64,000 bases of DNA from Spirometra erinaceieuropaei (GCA_902702965.1 CACRXP010000660.1:267202-331201); one strand, 5' to 3'; shown: positions 12,400 through 25,660, counted from the first letter of the stretch. The notes: generated from the letters alone by a model not told the origin. Numbers and translations are program-made.

Positions 12400-12995
12400 C
12401 AACTGCTTCCCCAGGTCACCCTCAGACGCGAAACAAGTGTGCAAAACAGTTAAAATTAAAGCAGACCTAAAAATGAATACTGCAATGCCATTCCTACAGG
12501 TCAGCCTTCAATGTGGGTTGGCACTATGTTCTGTTTGGTTATCACCAGCGCCACGTTTTCTCGAGAGTGTTATATACCATGTCTAATTCGATGTTACGAT
12601 TGATGCATGAGTTACCAAGGCGTATGGCCTCTGATAATCCATGGCCTTTCTAAAATAAACAGACACATGTAGTGCGAGTGGTTATCCAGGCAAATATCTG
12701 TCCAGTTTTCAGCGTACGCTTGCCAACCTGGTACAAGCGGTTTCGCCCTTCTACTCCCAATCCATGTTCTTGTGTGCATAGAGAGGCGGCTTTTCTGGTT
12801 TGACCACAGTAAACTGCACTGTAGGTATCAGATAGACGACGTCTTTTATTTTAATAGTCGACCCTATCCCTAGGACGAAAACGCTGATTGCGAAACATAG
12901 TCATTGGTTTGTGCGTCACGTGCTTTTGGGGCTTCCTGAGACGCCTTTCAACGAGTTTAGAGGGACTTCTTCGTAACGTATGGTTTGGGTGCCTA
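12400..12995 (-). pseudogene. Relic Penelope-like endonuclease region, copy 1
   Basis: Read on the minus strand near 12790-12865 there is VDY, then AVYCGQTRKAA, resembling the GIY and YIG boxes, with an EH shortly after. The same block recurs at 28330-28930 with matching order (ttccccaggtca at the left; tgcttttggggcttcctgag against tatttggtgcttcctaggtg on the right). Stops and frameshifts throughout; no intact frame. Confidence 0.4.
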
Positions 12996-14429
12996 AAAGG
13001 AACAATCTAGTTTATTGTCTTTATCTTCTTCTTCATGCGCACTCATGAATCGATGTCAAAACTACCCGGAATACCCGTTCTGTGAAAACCTTTCGAAAAG
13101 TTTGCACGCATATATATATATATGCATACAATACGTAACTTGTCTCATGAAAGATGCTTAAATTTACGGAAGGCTGCCAATTACTCGCAAACGGGCATAA
13201 ACAAATGGACCAAAGCTCTGAAATAATAATGAACGACTTTTGGCAAACTTGAAACATAAAAGAAACGCTTAACTTACTATCACCTTGTTTAGTAATACCG
13301 GTTTTTTTCACAAAGATGAAAAATTCTGGAAACGTCAAAAATCTTTCTTATTGAGTAAATTTAAGTTGAAGATGTACAGAAAATCTGTCCATGCAAAAAA
13401 CGGATAAATAAAAAGCACAATAAGAACAACGTTTGAAAGTAGTCCTTTAGTGAAGTTTACAGTTAAATATCTTCCGCAAATAAAGTTAATGCCAAGTGTG
13501 GCAATTACCCAATAACACACAGTTGTAAAACAGATTCCAGGGCGGCAGAACGAGAATTGGTGATATTTTTCAGTTTCTGCATTGTTTAAAATGTGATTGA
13601 ATAAGGTAGCCGGTTTTTCGCCTGAATTTCCTCATATAGACGTCACAGGAATGAAATTTTTATATGGTCATATGTTCACAAACTGACCGTTGATCAATAA
13701 ATTTAAGTAGAATTGTCAGGTACGGTCCTAACGAAGTGAAGTTTCTCTTCGTCAAATGTCTTCATATTTATTTCTATTGCTGCTGAAGTACGACGCGTTC
13801 CAGATCGGTCGTTAAACAGCGGTGAGCACTTGACGATTTTCAGTGTTTTCAATCGTGTGCTCATAAATATACATTCCGTTCCATCTGTTTGCCAGAACCT
13901 TCAAAAAAGATTCTACTAATCTACCCGTTCCGTTCCTAAATTACGCAGCAGCGGATAAGTGGCTGTACGGAAGGCAATATAACGTCTGCTTAAAAGCTAA
14001 CATAGTCTCTTTATGGAAAACCTTTTCTTGGTAGATTTTTGAGTATTTGCAAAGAACAGGGAAATATCCAACCACTTACTGCGTTGTAGGGCATGAAGTT
14101 ACATAAATTTTCAACTCCGACCTATAAAATTTGTAAAAGGCGCCTGTTCAACAAAAATAACCTGTTTGTTTACACCCTGTTTCGTGTGATTTATGTTGCA
14201 AAAAATCAACTTTCAAGTGTGGCTAGTTACGTTTGGAAAACTCCCGAGTGCAGACTACTCGCTACTATTGAATAAGTACACGTGGATGCGCTGACTTAGA
14301 CTAAGATAGCTGTTAGCACATGAACCAGCCTCAAAAAGTTACGCAATAGAAGTTGCAGTTTCCGGAAGAAGTTTACATTTCTTATTAAAGTTATTAGGAT
14401 GCCAGATTTTCAATTCATATATACATATA
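12996..14429. other. Gene-free AT-rich stretch
   Basis: Only short frames and a small (TA) tract near 13110; nothing supportable. Confidence 0.5.
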
Positions 14430-14935
14430 TATGCAGGGTGGCATTACCGACAAAGACAAGGGAGACTGAAATGGCCATTTCTGGCTTATTAGCCGTCGTC
14501 AGCCAGTCATACCCAAGCCCGAAGTGTGGAACACCCGAGCCTCGAACTCGCGACCTGTTGGTTTAGAAGTCCACGCCTCTACCCACCGGGCCACGGGCCC
14601 GCTGCCCTGTCGGTTTTCGATCGGGAATATACAGTGGTAGGGGGCGCTCACATATCGTTCATACGGAACTCACTCGCTCCGTTGTGCCTTAAGGGCTCTC
14701 TCTTGAGCCCAACCAGCAGCCGCGCAGCAGTATGGATGGCTGACGACGGCTAATAAGTCAGAAATGGCCATTCCAGTCTCCCTTGTCTTTGTCGGGAATA
14801 GCATTCTGCCAATATATCATGCGCTGCTGTGCGGCTGCTGGTTGGGCTCGAGAGAGAGCCCTTAAGGCACAACGGAACGAGTGAGTTCCGTATGAACGAT
14901 CGGTGAGCGCTACCTACCAATATATATATATATAT
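14430..14935. mobile_element. SINE-like inverted dimer
   Basis: 14432-14720 carries the family on the minus strand (tail, tRNA-like part with ctcgaactcgcgacctg, head). 14732-14930 then repeats tail and head on the plus strand. The halves can pair over about 60 bases at the gctgacgacggctaataag block. A (TA)10 tract follows at 14919-14940. Confidence 0.7.
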
Positions 14936-15685
14936 ATATACATAACGTAAGCAGCTCACTACGAGCGCAACAGGCCAGAAACAGACGGCTGTTCCACGGT
15001 GCCCACCAATCATCAGTATGTAATAGGCCACATGAATGGAGGTATATAAACATGTCAGGTAAGCGTGTGACGCTCATTGTTGTGGTTAGGATCTCACTCG
15101 CTCTCATTCTGTCCTCCCGCCAGCTCGTTACTGTCGACAGCGACATGGGTCACGTATCCGTGGAACTCTTACTGATCTGCTCACGTATTATATAAATGTG
15201 TGTATAAATAAACAAGAAGGAATAGCGACAAAAATAAGATAGTTCACGATGGCAATTTCTGGCGTATTAACCATCGGCAATTCTCAATATGGTACGAGCA
15301 CGTCTTGTGAAATGATCGGCGAACATCCCAAAATAGTTCATGTGCATGTCACAAAGCTGGGGAATATTGCTGTTTAGCTTCCGCCTATTGTCCTTGTTTT
15401 TGATGTCGCGTATTTTCTCCAATCACCTGTGTACATGATTTCTCTGAGCAGACAAACATTAACCATGTGAATCTAAAACAAGTGAGCCAAGTAAAGCCAA
15501 CCTTGAGCTAGTTTACTCAGCCTGGAGTGCAAAAAGATTCATTGAGGAGAAAAAGTTCCCATTAGTTCGCATTCGAAATCGAAAATATTTTGCACGCTCT
15601 TCTAGACTGACCCAACTTATTTGTCCCTAATGGAGGCATTTTCTTTTGACTCACAGCTTTTGTTACTTCCTTGTCTCTGCGCTAG

Positions 15686-15848
15686 GAAACTGCCTTGGTT
15701 TCCCCGGACGATGCTGTTGACGAACACGACCGAAATGACTGCTCTCCGGAGGAGGCACCTAAGAGCTCCCCAGTCATCGGCTGTGAACCCGAACCCCTGC
15801 GTAACGGCCTCCCCAGCCCCGACAGCAAAAAAACGAGGAAAAAGAAAG
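15686..15848 (+). CDS. Coding exon A of an unrecognised disordered protein
   Basis: Internal exon of the only host gene I can support. The acceptor is a T/C-rich stretch ending in gctag and the donor is aaag|gtacgta, close to consensus. The exon opens at a codon boundary and encodes 54 codons plus one base (phase 1 out). The peptide is acidic at first (DDAVDEHDRND), then Pro/Ser-rich, and ends in the basic run SKKTRKKK. That run continues into Lys/Arg-rich sequence in exon B, so the junction looks like a nuclear localisation signal (inference). The single leftover base plus the first two bases of exon B make Asp, so the frame stays open. No upstream exon could be identified, so the protein start is unknown. 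Surrounding sequence has stops in this frame. Confidence 0.75.
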
Positions 15849-16097
15849 GTACGTATAGTAGTCACACTTTCCGACAAAAAAGTTAGTTTACCAAAGATTT
15901 TGCAAGTGAAGGCAGAATTCTTTTACACGAAGCTCTTACAGTTTGGGCAGATCGTTACACCAGAGACTGATGGGCCGAAGCCATTAGGCAAACATTTAAC
16001 ATCCAGGCTTCCTTGGCCGCTCAATTATCCACGACGTATAAACATTAGTTCCTTTACTTCTGAAAATATTACTCTGGGACTGTGGATAATTCGCGTT

Positions 16098-16578
16098 GGT
16101 AAGATGTGGTTATGTTTTTGCACCTGATGGATACAATACCTTTGACCTACTTAATTGTACTGAATTGGTGTGATTACCTTGGCATGGTGTTGCTGTGCGT
16201 TGCGATGTGTGCTCTGTTGGCGGCCTTGTTTCTTTTTTGCCGTTTCTACCTTCTTCGGCCCAATACCAGTGGTCCTTCTCGTACTTTCCGCCTGTCGTCT
16301 ACTACCTTTCGCGTTGGGTGTTTCTGGGTTAGGGTTTAGGGCCGCGGTTAAGGGTTAGGGTTAGCGGTTAGGCTCAGGGGTTAGGGTCAGTTGTTAGGGC
16401 AACTATTGCCCAACCACTCAAAGTACAACCGCGCATTCCCAATAACTTTTCTTCTGCATAAAACTACTTGACCTCTTTCCCCCCGCCCCATCTGCCAAAA
16501 CCCCTATTGCCTCCGCTCCCGTATTAGAGGTGGCTGGGGATTTTTACCTCAGGTGCGGCTACATAACCACATCTGACC
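16098..16578. mobile_element. 481-bp TIR element with TTAGGG-like core
   Basis: Left end ggtaagatgtggttatgt and right end, in reverse, ggtcagatgtggttatgt form TIRs of about 18 bp. Flanking octamers TTCGCGTT (16090-16097) and GTCGCGTT (16579-16586) agree at 7 of 8 positions. The core has GGTTAGGG-like repeats at 16325-16400. The right subterminal part carries the shared hairpin module (16498-16545). Non-coding. It lies 250 bases past exon A. Confidence 0.8.
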
Positions 16579-16599
16579 GTCGCGTTTGTGAACAGATCC

Positions 16600-18050
16600 T
16601 TCTAGGAGCGTGAATCAGCGGCTCCGCGAAAGGGGTTCGACCTTGAAAGCAGTCTCATCTCGGCAAACATTCTCTGTCCTTCAAAGCTGATTTTTGGGTT
16701 TCGTTGATAGATGCTTTTCCACAGGTCCGAAGCGACCATTCCAATGTCGCTTATTTGTGGATGGTCAAATTTCACTAGGAACTGCCGATAGCCATCCCGA
16801 CTGACCATAAAAACTTCCACTCCGAACATGGTCCCTGGCCCACCGTCGAGGTTAAACGGAACCGGTGACAGGGGTCAAAATTGCGGGTCCCTCAGACGTG
16901 GGATCAAGTATGTAGACGATCAACGATAGTTATCGGCAGAGATGGCCATTTGCAACGGCTTACCCCTATCTTTATACCATCTTTTATTACTGGTTGCTCC
17001 TCTTTGTACGACCCCGTGTAGACATTAAGTATAGATGACAAGCCCTGTGCTTTCTCCTGAGCATTAAGGTGGGCGTACCCCACACCCTCAATTAACCCGA
17101 ACATGAATCGGGTTAAACCTTGGGAGGCAAGAAGTCCCTAATCCAGTATTTGCGATTTGAAACGGGTGGGTCAGGGGAATATCGATTACCCAGAGGGGCT
17201 GTCCGAACTCGTCTGCCGTTTTGGATTTCTTCTGCTTCATCGTCCTGCCGACTGAGTGAGTAAAGTCTGTACGGTGGGGCGCAACGCCTCATTATCACTC
17301 GGTTCCTGATCTTGCGCCAACCCGAATGCGCTGGTCATAAGAACAGCGATTACACCGACGCTGACTGGGTTCCCAAGCCCATTTTACCCCGTTAGCCTGC
17401 CAGGTCTACGCTACGCCGACCTGTCCAAATGAAACTGAGACAGGTAGACCTTTTGAGTTGTTTCAGACGACTGTGCTTTGACGAGCTGTCGGCGTGCGTT
17501 GTTGCCCACTGTTCGTCAGACTTCCAGTCTTCACAGTGCGGAAGATGTTGTTTTTTTCTCCTCAGGGGCTGTTTGCCAAGAGCTGCCAACGGACTTAGTC
17601 CGCTGTTATTTTGTGTGTCGCGACTACACCTGATGTCGTAGGCTGTCTTGAGTATCACAGACGTCGGCTTTGCCATCTGATGTCACTTGGCTGCCAACAG
17701 CAGGAGTTCGCAGGCTCTGAGAACTGTATGTGATTTAAGGGCGAAGGCTACAAATTCTAGAACGTCGTTTTAACGCACAATATTTTATTTTGATCATACC
17801 TCGCTCTTCAGCACAGGCAGCCTTAGCTGTGTTTTGAGCCCGTCCTCCCCTCCGCGCGAGGTCGTTTGGTTACTAAGACTAAGACCGGTTCGAGGCGAAT
17901 GTTCGGGTTCTAGGTGGGTGTATGGTGACTTTGCATCGGAGCCACTTGACGACTTTTCTGAACTTTCGAACGCGTACAGGAGTCCACTGACAGAGATTAC
18001 AAAAACAACAACAGGACCAATAAAGGGGTCATTAGCCAATCAGGAACCAG
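16600..18050 (-). other. Possible old coding remnant in intron A-B
   Basis: Several non-overlapping minus-strand frames of 60-95 codons follow one another (18039 to 17794, 17676 to 17392, 17298 to 17113, 17104 to 16904, 16829 to 16602). The region is more GC-rich than its surroundings. It may be a broken retroelement or pseudogene. No motif was recognised, and chance remains likely. Confidence 0.2.
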
Positions 18051-19008
18051 TGGAGGCACCTGCGCAAGCCTATGTATGCGGGCGCCTAATCAGTAGATCG
18101 ATTGAGTTCTCATCAGAGGCCTAGGCTTATCTTGCTTCCAATGTGCACGACTATTTTAGTGATTGCGAAGTTAACCTTCTGACGCGTTTCGCAGAAGTGG
18201 GCGACCACCCGTAATAATTCGCCACCCTTCCCACACAGCCAGCTTACGTTCATGTATACGCTCTCCGAGCATGCTTCTAGTCCAACCTGTGTAATTGCAA
18301 GGGCAGCTTATGCATGAAATTCGACATAGTAGACCTGTGTTTGCGAGTTTTCGTGCACATTGCTTGCCCTTAAATTAAGCCACCAAATTTAGACATAGGT
18401 CTGTCCGGACATGGTAATTTACAAGATAATTGGACAATAAGGGTGAAAGCCTAATTCATGGAGGTCTCGTGTTGAACTTTAAAATGTGCGACCTTGTCTG
18501 ACGTGTGCTTATTCAGACTAAACTGATTCTGAGCAGGTGAAGTGGGAGCATAAAGTGGTTTGCGCAGTTTAACGGAAGATAAAACTTATCTGAGACAGTA
18601 GGCTTCTGTCCCAGCCTTAACCAAAGGGCCTCAATTTCTCTATGTACAGAAAAGTACAATACACTGGCGTGACGTTTTTTTGCTCATAGTAGGGCAGTGC
18701 CCTCGTTTTGAAGGAGTTAACACCCGAACATCGAGTTCGGAAATTATGATTTGAATTCCAGAAAGGTGGAGCGGTTGCTACCGTCCAGTATTCGATGGAT
18801 GCAAGATAGCACATCCATTAGTTAAAGAACACTGTGTAGGTCGTTTGCGGCTGGAAGGAGCACTTGCAGATGTATTCGATTCATCAGTGGACTCCGCGGT
18901 ATCCCCATAGTCCTTCCGGAATTCGTCCAGAATGAGAGTATGAACTGTGTTTACTAGCCGATGTAAACAAACAGACCACTTCCAAAAGGATTTGGCTATT
19001 TGGAGACT

Positions 19009-19028
19009 GGGTCGCTGGAACAAGGATT
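19009..19028 (-). mobile_element. Penelope LTR edge running into an assembly gap
   Basis: gtcgctggaacaaggatt matches the outer end of the repeat at 41239-41258 and then meets the N run. The rest of the element is unresolved. Confidence 0.3.
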
Positions 19029-19115
19029 NNNNNNNNNNNNNNNNNNNNNNNNNNNNNNNNNNNNNNNNNNNNNNNNNNNNNNNNNNNNNNNNNNNNNNNN
19101 NNNNNNNNNNNNNNN
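19029..19115. other. Assembly gap (87 N)
   Basis: Run of N. Its left edge is a Penelope LTR-like sequence. Confidence 0.99.
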
Positions 19116-19339
19116 TTGGGAGTAAGTTCGCCGATTGGGCTTCGGGATATGATCATCTTCTGGTATCAGTCCCTTGACTCGATCGATGGACGGACTTCGA
19201 AAATGATTGATATTTTCGATGGGAATCGCCAGGCAAATGTCCGGGTCTTGATTGGTGCAACCTGACACTCAGTAAAGCTCAATGACCAACGAACGTGGGA
19301 TTGAGTCTTAGAAACTGCAAACTTGAGTCTGCGTAAAGC

Positions 19340-19430
19340 TGGCTGACGACGGCTAGTAAGCCGGAAGCGGTTGTCCCAGGCTTCACTGTCCTTATCCGTT
19401 ATCTCCTGCCAATACTGAAGGAGATTAAGC
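19340..19430 (+). repeat. SINE-like tail fragment
   Basis: gctggctgacgacggctagt and the following tail with mutations; no tRNA-like part. Confidence 0.55.
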
Positions 19431-20131
19431 CAAAGAATCGCATCTCAACCAATTCGAACAGTAGATCATATGTGGGAGTCGATGCATGGCTCATGAAAAA
19501 GCGATTTCCAGGCCAAATTATCACAATGTCCCGACAAAATATATTCCTTTTATTTCATAGTAAGGTTTACAGCGTTAAGTACGTTTTAAAAACAACAGTC
19601 ATAAAGATTTTTAACAGACATTTTAAACATGAAGTGTAGATTACTTTTTTAGGAGTAGGTTTGGAAAAATAGGTGCTTCAAATTATGTTATTCGGCCCTT
19701 TCGAATGCGTTTGCTCTTTTGATTGACTTTTGTATAACATAACTCCAAGTACCGCTAAGATGTGTCAACGGCTACATCCTGCTAACTTCTGCAGCAATCA
19801 TCGAATGATCAGTTAACTGCGAAATATGCTCATACGCGATTTCAAGAGAAGTGGAGACAGCTTGCTCCCTAAAATTTTCAAAATGCGACACTTCTGCTTT
19901 ATATTCCGACCCACAGTAGTAGTAGGGTCTCTTCGCCCGTCACACTTTACACCAAAATGCCACTCCTCAGAACTCTTTAGGCGTAATTCTCGTACGCGTT
20001 TTCATATATCAGCACCTGAGGATTTGAGTACAGAGATGCCTCTCTCATGAGCTTCGCTGGTTTTTTTAATTCCTTTTTTAGTGTTGACTTGCATTTCCTG
20101 ATTTTTCCAATGTGCAGTTGGCAAAATTTTG

Positions 20132-20355
20132 GGCTAGATCGCAGTTGGTAGCCAGGGACGGGGAAGCGGACGGCGACCTTAACCCTAATCCTAACCCTAA
20201 CCTCAACCTTAAACGTTAACCGTTAACCCTAACGGCAACCCTAACCCTAACTGAAATCGTAAACGCAACCGTAGCCCTTAGGCACAGTCGTAACTGAGAC
20301 ACCTAACCGTAATACTGAAACCTATTCGTACGCTCAAACCCTAACCGTAACCCGG
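20132..20355. mobile_element. Truncated copy of the telomere-like TIR element
   Basis: Starts with the same TIR (ggctagatcgcagttggtag) and follows 5424-5655 closely through the hexamer array. It then breaks off at about 20355, next to a GC-rich hairpin (gggggagaagacag, with ctgtctccccc 15 bases on). The right TIR is absent. Confidence 0.75.
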
Positions 20356-20734
20356 GCCCCAGGGGGAGAAGACAGCTTTAATAACGCCTACTGTCTCCCC
20401 CCCCCTCCCCCTTAGTTGGACATTAGCTGAAAACGGCGTTGGTTGACCCAGTGGAGGAGGGAGGACGTGGTGGGGGTCAACAACCGTCAATATCTGCAGT
20501 CCAATTTTTCAGACAAATGCTGTCGCCATTGTGTCTGCGCTAGTAGACTGAGCTGACTTTCTGTCTGTTCTGTCCATTTATACACGCATTTGCAACCTTG
20601 CCTACACACCGTCAACTAATATGCATCTACTTGCGACCAGTCAGTCTACCCGAGAGTCCTGTGTCATCATTCGAGCCCAACTAGGCTTTAGGGGGTGACA
20701 TACTAAATGTCCCTCTTCTTGCTTTTTTGTGTAG

Positions 20735-20962
20735 ACTCAAAATCTCTAACAGCCAGAAAAACCGCTCGCTCTCCAGACTCCAGCAGAAGCATGGACGAGT
20801 GTGCTTCCAAAGCTACCGCTGCTGCCGGCGGCGATGTTGAAATCAATGAGCAGTCCAAAGTGACAAGCCCATCAAAGTCCTCCTCGTGCGATCCAAAAGT
20901 CTCTCCTACTGCTCCCAACCGATCTTCAACTTCCAGCAGGAAAAACCCAACAGGCGCGAAAC
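20735..20962 (+). CDS. Coding exon B of the same gene
   Basis: Acceptor is a T-rich tract ending ttttttgtgtag; donor is aaac|gtaagt. The exon is 228 nt, phase 1 in and phase 1 out, so it is symmetric and could be skipped without a frameshift. It encodes about residues 55-131 of the joined frame: a Lys/Arg/Ser-rich start (SLTARKTARSPDSSRS), an Ala-rich patch, then Ser/Pro/Lys-rich sequence. Composition is typical of disordered, phosphorylatable nuclear proteins; no fold or catalytic motif is visible. The frame happens to stay open through part of the upstream intron, but the acceptor and phase match to exon A support 20735 as the true boundary. The intron to exon C is 27.4 kb and full of repeats. 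Confidence 0.78.
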
Positions 20963-21287
20963 GTAAGTGGAATCCGATGCCTCTGCATGCTTCCACTTGC
21001 ACTGCTCGGTGTACAAAACGTGCCCTTTTGGGCCGCTTATGCGTTCACTCTCATGGAAGACTTCAAACGCACCTCTTATTGGCGCGCCAAGCTGGGTTTT
21101 GTTGAAGAGAAGATTAGTTATAGCTCTCGAGCAAGCTGACCTGCGGAGAGATCCCAATGGAGGGAGAAGGACACCTCATGTTATCGGAGGATATTGCGGC
21201 ACCACTGAACCCCCTCCACCCGTGTGTGAGAAAACGTGTGGAGAGGGGTAATTGGAGAGGGCCCTCCTTCATGCACTATCTCCGACC

Positions 21288-21375
21288 GAAGAATTCCTTG
21301 CCAGACGAGTGACGCGTATAAGCCAAAACAGATTTCGGTGTTTATACGCGTCACTCGTCTGACAAGGAATCCTTC
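21288..21375. repeat. 88-nt hairpin, 34-bp arms, 20-nt loop
   Basis: Arms 21288-21321 and 21342-21375 are inverted with two mismatches (shared core cagacgagtgacgcgtataa). The size and near-complete pairing resemble a microRNA precursor, but a transposon-end palindrome is equally possible. Confidence 0.7.
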
Positions 21376-21475
21376 AGTACTCAACAATGGATACCCCAGT
21401 CAAAGAATTCCTTTGTTGCTGTTCGAGCACATCGAATTTCCAGCTCAAGGTCAGAATACAAAACTAGTTAATTAA

Positions 21476-24400
21476 AAGAACGTCGAACACGCTCGAAAAA
21501 GGGTTACAAAAAAGGGGAAGGGGAATGTCAACAGGGGCCAAATGTGGAAGCACCTGAGAGGAGGGCGTGGAGAATTCCAAGCGTTGACCAGCTGGATACA
21601 ACACCGACATTGGCGGTTAGAAAGTAATGTAACTCGGCTGACAGTGGGTAGCCCGCGGAGAGCATGGGTAGATCCCCTTGAACGCGTTTAAATCACATTG
21701 CTTGTAGTACGAACGGCCAAACGCATGGAATTTGAGCTATAAGTCCTTGGTAACATTGCTTACTAGTTCCTATAGCTCAGCTGTGAGAAGTTCGGCCACT
21801 TAGAGAGCAAGTGCAAAGCTTCTGTGCGACCAACTCTAGACACTTGAACAACGAGGCCAGTACCTTGAACCACGAGTTTTCTGTACGTAAACCTTGAAGT
21901 TGCCATTGAGACCGCCGAGTTTGTTCATACCTCGGTCAAATTAGTTAAGCAAGTCTGCCCAAAACACCTAATAATCACGCAAAAGGTCAAATTAACTTTC
22001 ACGATCTGCGTTAGTCCACTTTTCCAAGTTTCTTCGTAAGTCAAGTTTTCAGCGTCAATCTTATAAATTACGGAACATTAGACGGTTTCATCGCAATAGG
22101 TTGAGAGAGCAAAATTGACCCTCTTGTGGGCGGGCGATTCAAACCGCTCCTGTTGGACTCTTCCGCTGAATATGCGGGTCTGTCCACCACTGGAATCTTC
22201 CGTAAAGTCATGTTTCTAGGCTTACTTAGGGAAGTGAATTCGTGGCTATGGCACCAGGTTAGTCTTAAATTCGATGAGGTCTACATTCAGCGAACCGTCG
22301 AATCGAAGGGAAGCCGGTACTGAACTCACCACTTGTCCAATCAGGCGATTCAGATTGGTATAGGTTAGTCGTTCAATGTCTTGATTACACCTGCTTCATT
22401 GTCGAGAGCCATGCAACGGTCTGCATGATCGAATGTGGTGTGTGTGTGTGTGTGTGCACAGAATTACGTTGTGTGGTTCAACGATAACGATGGATATCTG
22501 TGCAGCTGGGATAATTGAGAACTGCAACTTCGATTTCTTTCCATAATCAGCCTGGAGGGGCCAATCTAGCCTTGTTTGCTTCCGCTGGTAATATTGTTTT
22601 GATTGCTAAACTATGCGCAACCACTGGCGATGGTTTTAGACGCGAACCAGTTAACTCAACTTGGGGGTGAGGACAATCTCAGACGACTAAGACAGCTCTG
22701 CGTTCTCCTTAGTACTATCTTGATCAGTGGTGGCCTCATCCTGGGCTGATAATCAAATCGTTGTTTTGTTCAGTGCTTTCTTTCTCCTGCCCTAATGAGC
22801 GCTTCTACCGAATTAGCGTAGCGGCGGTGATGGTGCTGGTGGTGGTGGTCGGGGGAACTAGTCTACTTGATCTGACCCTGAAGCCCAAACAGTGTTAGTT
22901 GGGTTGAACATTGACGTTAAGCAAACACGCTAGGGCGGGAAGTCGGCAAAACACAGTTGCCCTATCCATTTGGTCAAATATTTTGGCTTAAAAACTCGCC
23001 AACGTGATCGCTGAGTTTTGTTGCAATGTCAATACCATGCAAGAGGGCGCCCCAAGCACCCACAGTGAAGTCACAAATGATGCAAGGGGGAGTGTTTCTG
23101 CCTGAATTATTGGATAGGTGGAGAATTGGCAGTCACTTGTTCTATTTACGGACCGATCGAAAATTACTGTGAGTTCAGACCTCGTGCCTGAACCAGAACC
23201 TAAGGTGTGGTTTAACAGCTGTGGGACCCAGTTGCAGGCTTCATAAGCACACTCGAATTCCTGTCAATGTTCGCTCTCGCTCTCTCTCTGTTTGCGTCAC
23301 TTAATCGGCGTGGGCGTCAGGGATTGTGTATCGTCTCAAGTCCACCCGTTTGCGTGTACTTATGCGATGTGGATCTAAGTATCTGTGCCTTCCTGACAAC
23401 GATCGCATTGACTGGGCGCTGTAAAAGACGTATAATACAAGATGGATGGCAGCTTTCGAGTCTGTGTACTCTGTGGCGAAATCTGTGTGGACGGACTTGT
23501 TTTACCGAAGTGAAAAATGTCATTAGCAGTAGTATACTCATGTCCTTAGAAGCATAGAGATGCCACCTGGAGAAGGTAGCAAAAGACCGTGCAAAATTAG
23601 AAAAAATTGATTATTTTCCTTCACCGTCTGCGTTGATTCTCGTGTTTTTTGGCAATATGGTATTTATAAACGAACACGACCCAATGTCCAGAACAAATTT
23701 TGTAAAACTACAGTATTTTTGTCCGAATTCTAAAATGTCACCGCGGAAGAACGAGGGACATTCATAAGCTAATGTTCACCGTTCACATTGTATTATGCTA
23801 ATTTCTCACCAATGGTCCTTTTCAGCCAAAACTGCTCACAAAATGCTTTTAAATCGATCGGTAGTTGTAGGTCTTAGAAACCGCTCACATCTCTCCGTTC
23901 AGGAGAAAATGGTGGGACGACTATAGTAAACTTGTGTAAATCCCCCCACAAAGTTTTATATCATACATTAGCAGTAACAATGGCCGTGATTTAAAGTCCG
24001 CACGTTGAGGAGCACTTAAAGGCCCGCGTTATGTGTTTCTTGGAGCCATTAACCAACGCACAATCTTGCCTGTGTGACTGGTTGGCACAGGTATATCAAA
24101 CCTTTCCGACCGAAAGTTCTTATAGAACCTAAGCTGGTCGCTGTTCCATTCACCGCGGCGTAAGAGTCCAACAACCAGTGATTCATTTTGCTGAAATACC
24201 ATCGACCAACAAGCGAGATTGCATAGACCTGGGGAAATCACTTCCGCCTCAATGAACACTACGTTTATATTTAAACAAAGGTAAACTTAGAGCCGATACA
24301 CGGATTGAAACGTACATTATGCCTCGTGCGTGCAGTACTTCTCTTATTTGCTCCGATGTAAATTCTGCTATGTTTCTGCATCGAACTGATTGATCGGTAT

Positions 24401-25560
24401 ACTAAAGTTATAAATGGCTAAAACCATCCTATTGACACAACTAATGGTTCTGGGGAAATTCGTCAGCAATGCCTTTATTTTCCATAAATTATCTGAACAG
24501 GGCAAAATAGAAATTCTTCGAGAGTATTTATTTGAGAAGTTTAAAGGTAATCAGGGTATCAGTCGCCAAAACCCCCCTTTTTCTTCTTCTGAGTCTCCAG
24601 ATCTCTCTATATTAACTGAGATAGAACGTTAGCGGACATTTAAAACGTGCAGTGGTAGTCGCGCCGCAAGAAATATTACCTGTCAACTATAAATATTACC
24701 GTTAAGTGGAAAATCCTATTCCCGTGGGGCCACAGTGCTGGCAGAAAAGGTCAGAATTGCTTGATAGATTACGAACAGTTCTCTGTACTTCACGCTTTTG
24801 CCAGTTATCAACTACCAGTTCATTTGGAAAAGGTCTTACATAAATAGTGTCTGCTCCAGACACCTCTTTTCGAAGGATGTAGGGAGCCCATTCGTTTTCC
24901 TCCAAAAAATTCACAATCAATAGATTTTCCGTAGTTGGTTTGTTGAGGATTACGTCTTTGTAGGAATATATAATTGGAAACCGCCGTGATTAGAATTCGG
25001 TTAGTTAAGTTGCTAATGCACTTCGAATGCCTACTACTGACGTCACCTCTACATGAAATAGGGACCTTCGAATTCCAAAATATCTTCTGGTGTATCGTCT
25101 AAACAGGAGATACTGGGATGGTTTGCGTTAGTAAACCTGTGAATACGGCCGTAAACAAACGTATAGTTGAGTAGACGACCATCTAGGCGACTAGAGAGGT
25201 TCATGCTGAAAATAACTATGAGAATGACAAGCGTTCAAACCACCGAACAAGAAGGGCTGCGAGGCGGAATCCAGCGTCAGCTCCTCAGAAATCGCTCCAG
25301 ATTATTTGTCGACGACCACCACGAACATTTATGCAGGTATTGGAGAGTCGGCAATGGCCTTCTTGTGACATACAAGGTGCACCTTTTTCCACCCTGAACG
25401 ACTGATATGGTGGGACAGAAAATGTTTAACTACTTTTTGCAGCGGAAAGATTACGTTTGTTCGCAACTTAACCAGACGCTACAATGTTCTGTATTTTCTG
25501 AAAATCAAAATAAATATTAAAACTGAGACAGCTAGCAAAAGTTTACTCAGTGAGTGCACA
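21476..25560. other. Intronic sequence without recognised genes
   Basis: Part of the 27.4-kb intron between exons B and C. Apart from a (GT)n tract I see no supportable element. Confidence 0.5.
22438..22456. repeat. (GT)n microsatellite
   Basis: About nine GT units. Confidence 0.9.
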
Positions 25561-25580
25561 GCACTTCCACGATTTGCATC

Positions 25581-25660
25581 TTAATTATTATATAATTAAT
25601 TATTATATAATTAATTATATTATAATTAATTATAATTATAATTAATTATTATTATAATAC
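25581..25660. repeat. AT-only tract of TAATTA/TATAAT units
   Basis: About 80 bases of only A and T, self-complementary throughout, just upstream of the decayed reverse transcriptase. Confidence 0.85.
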
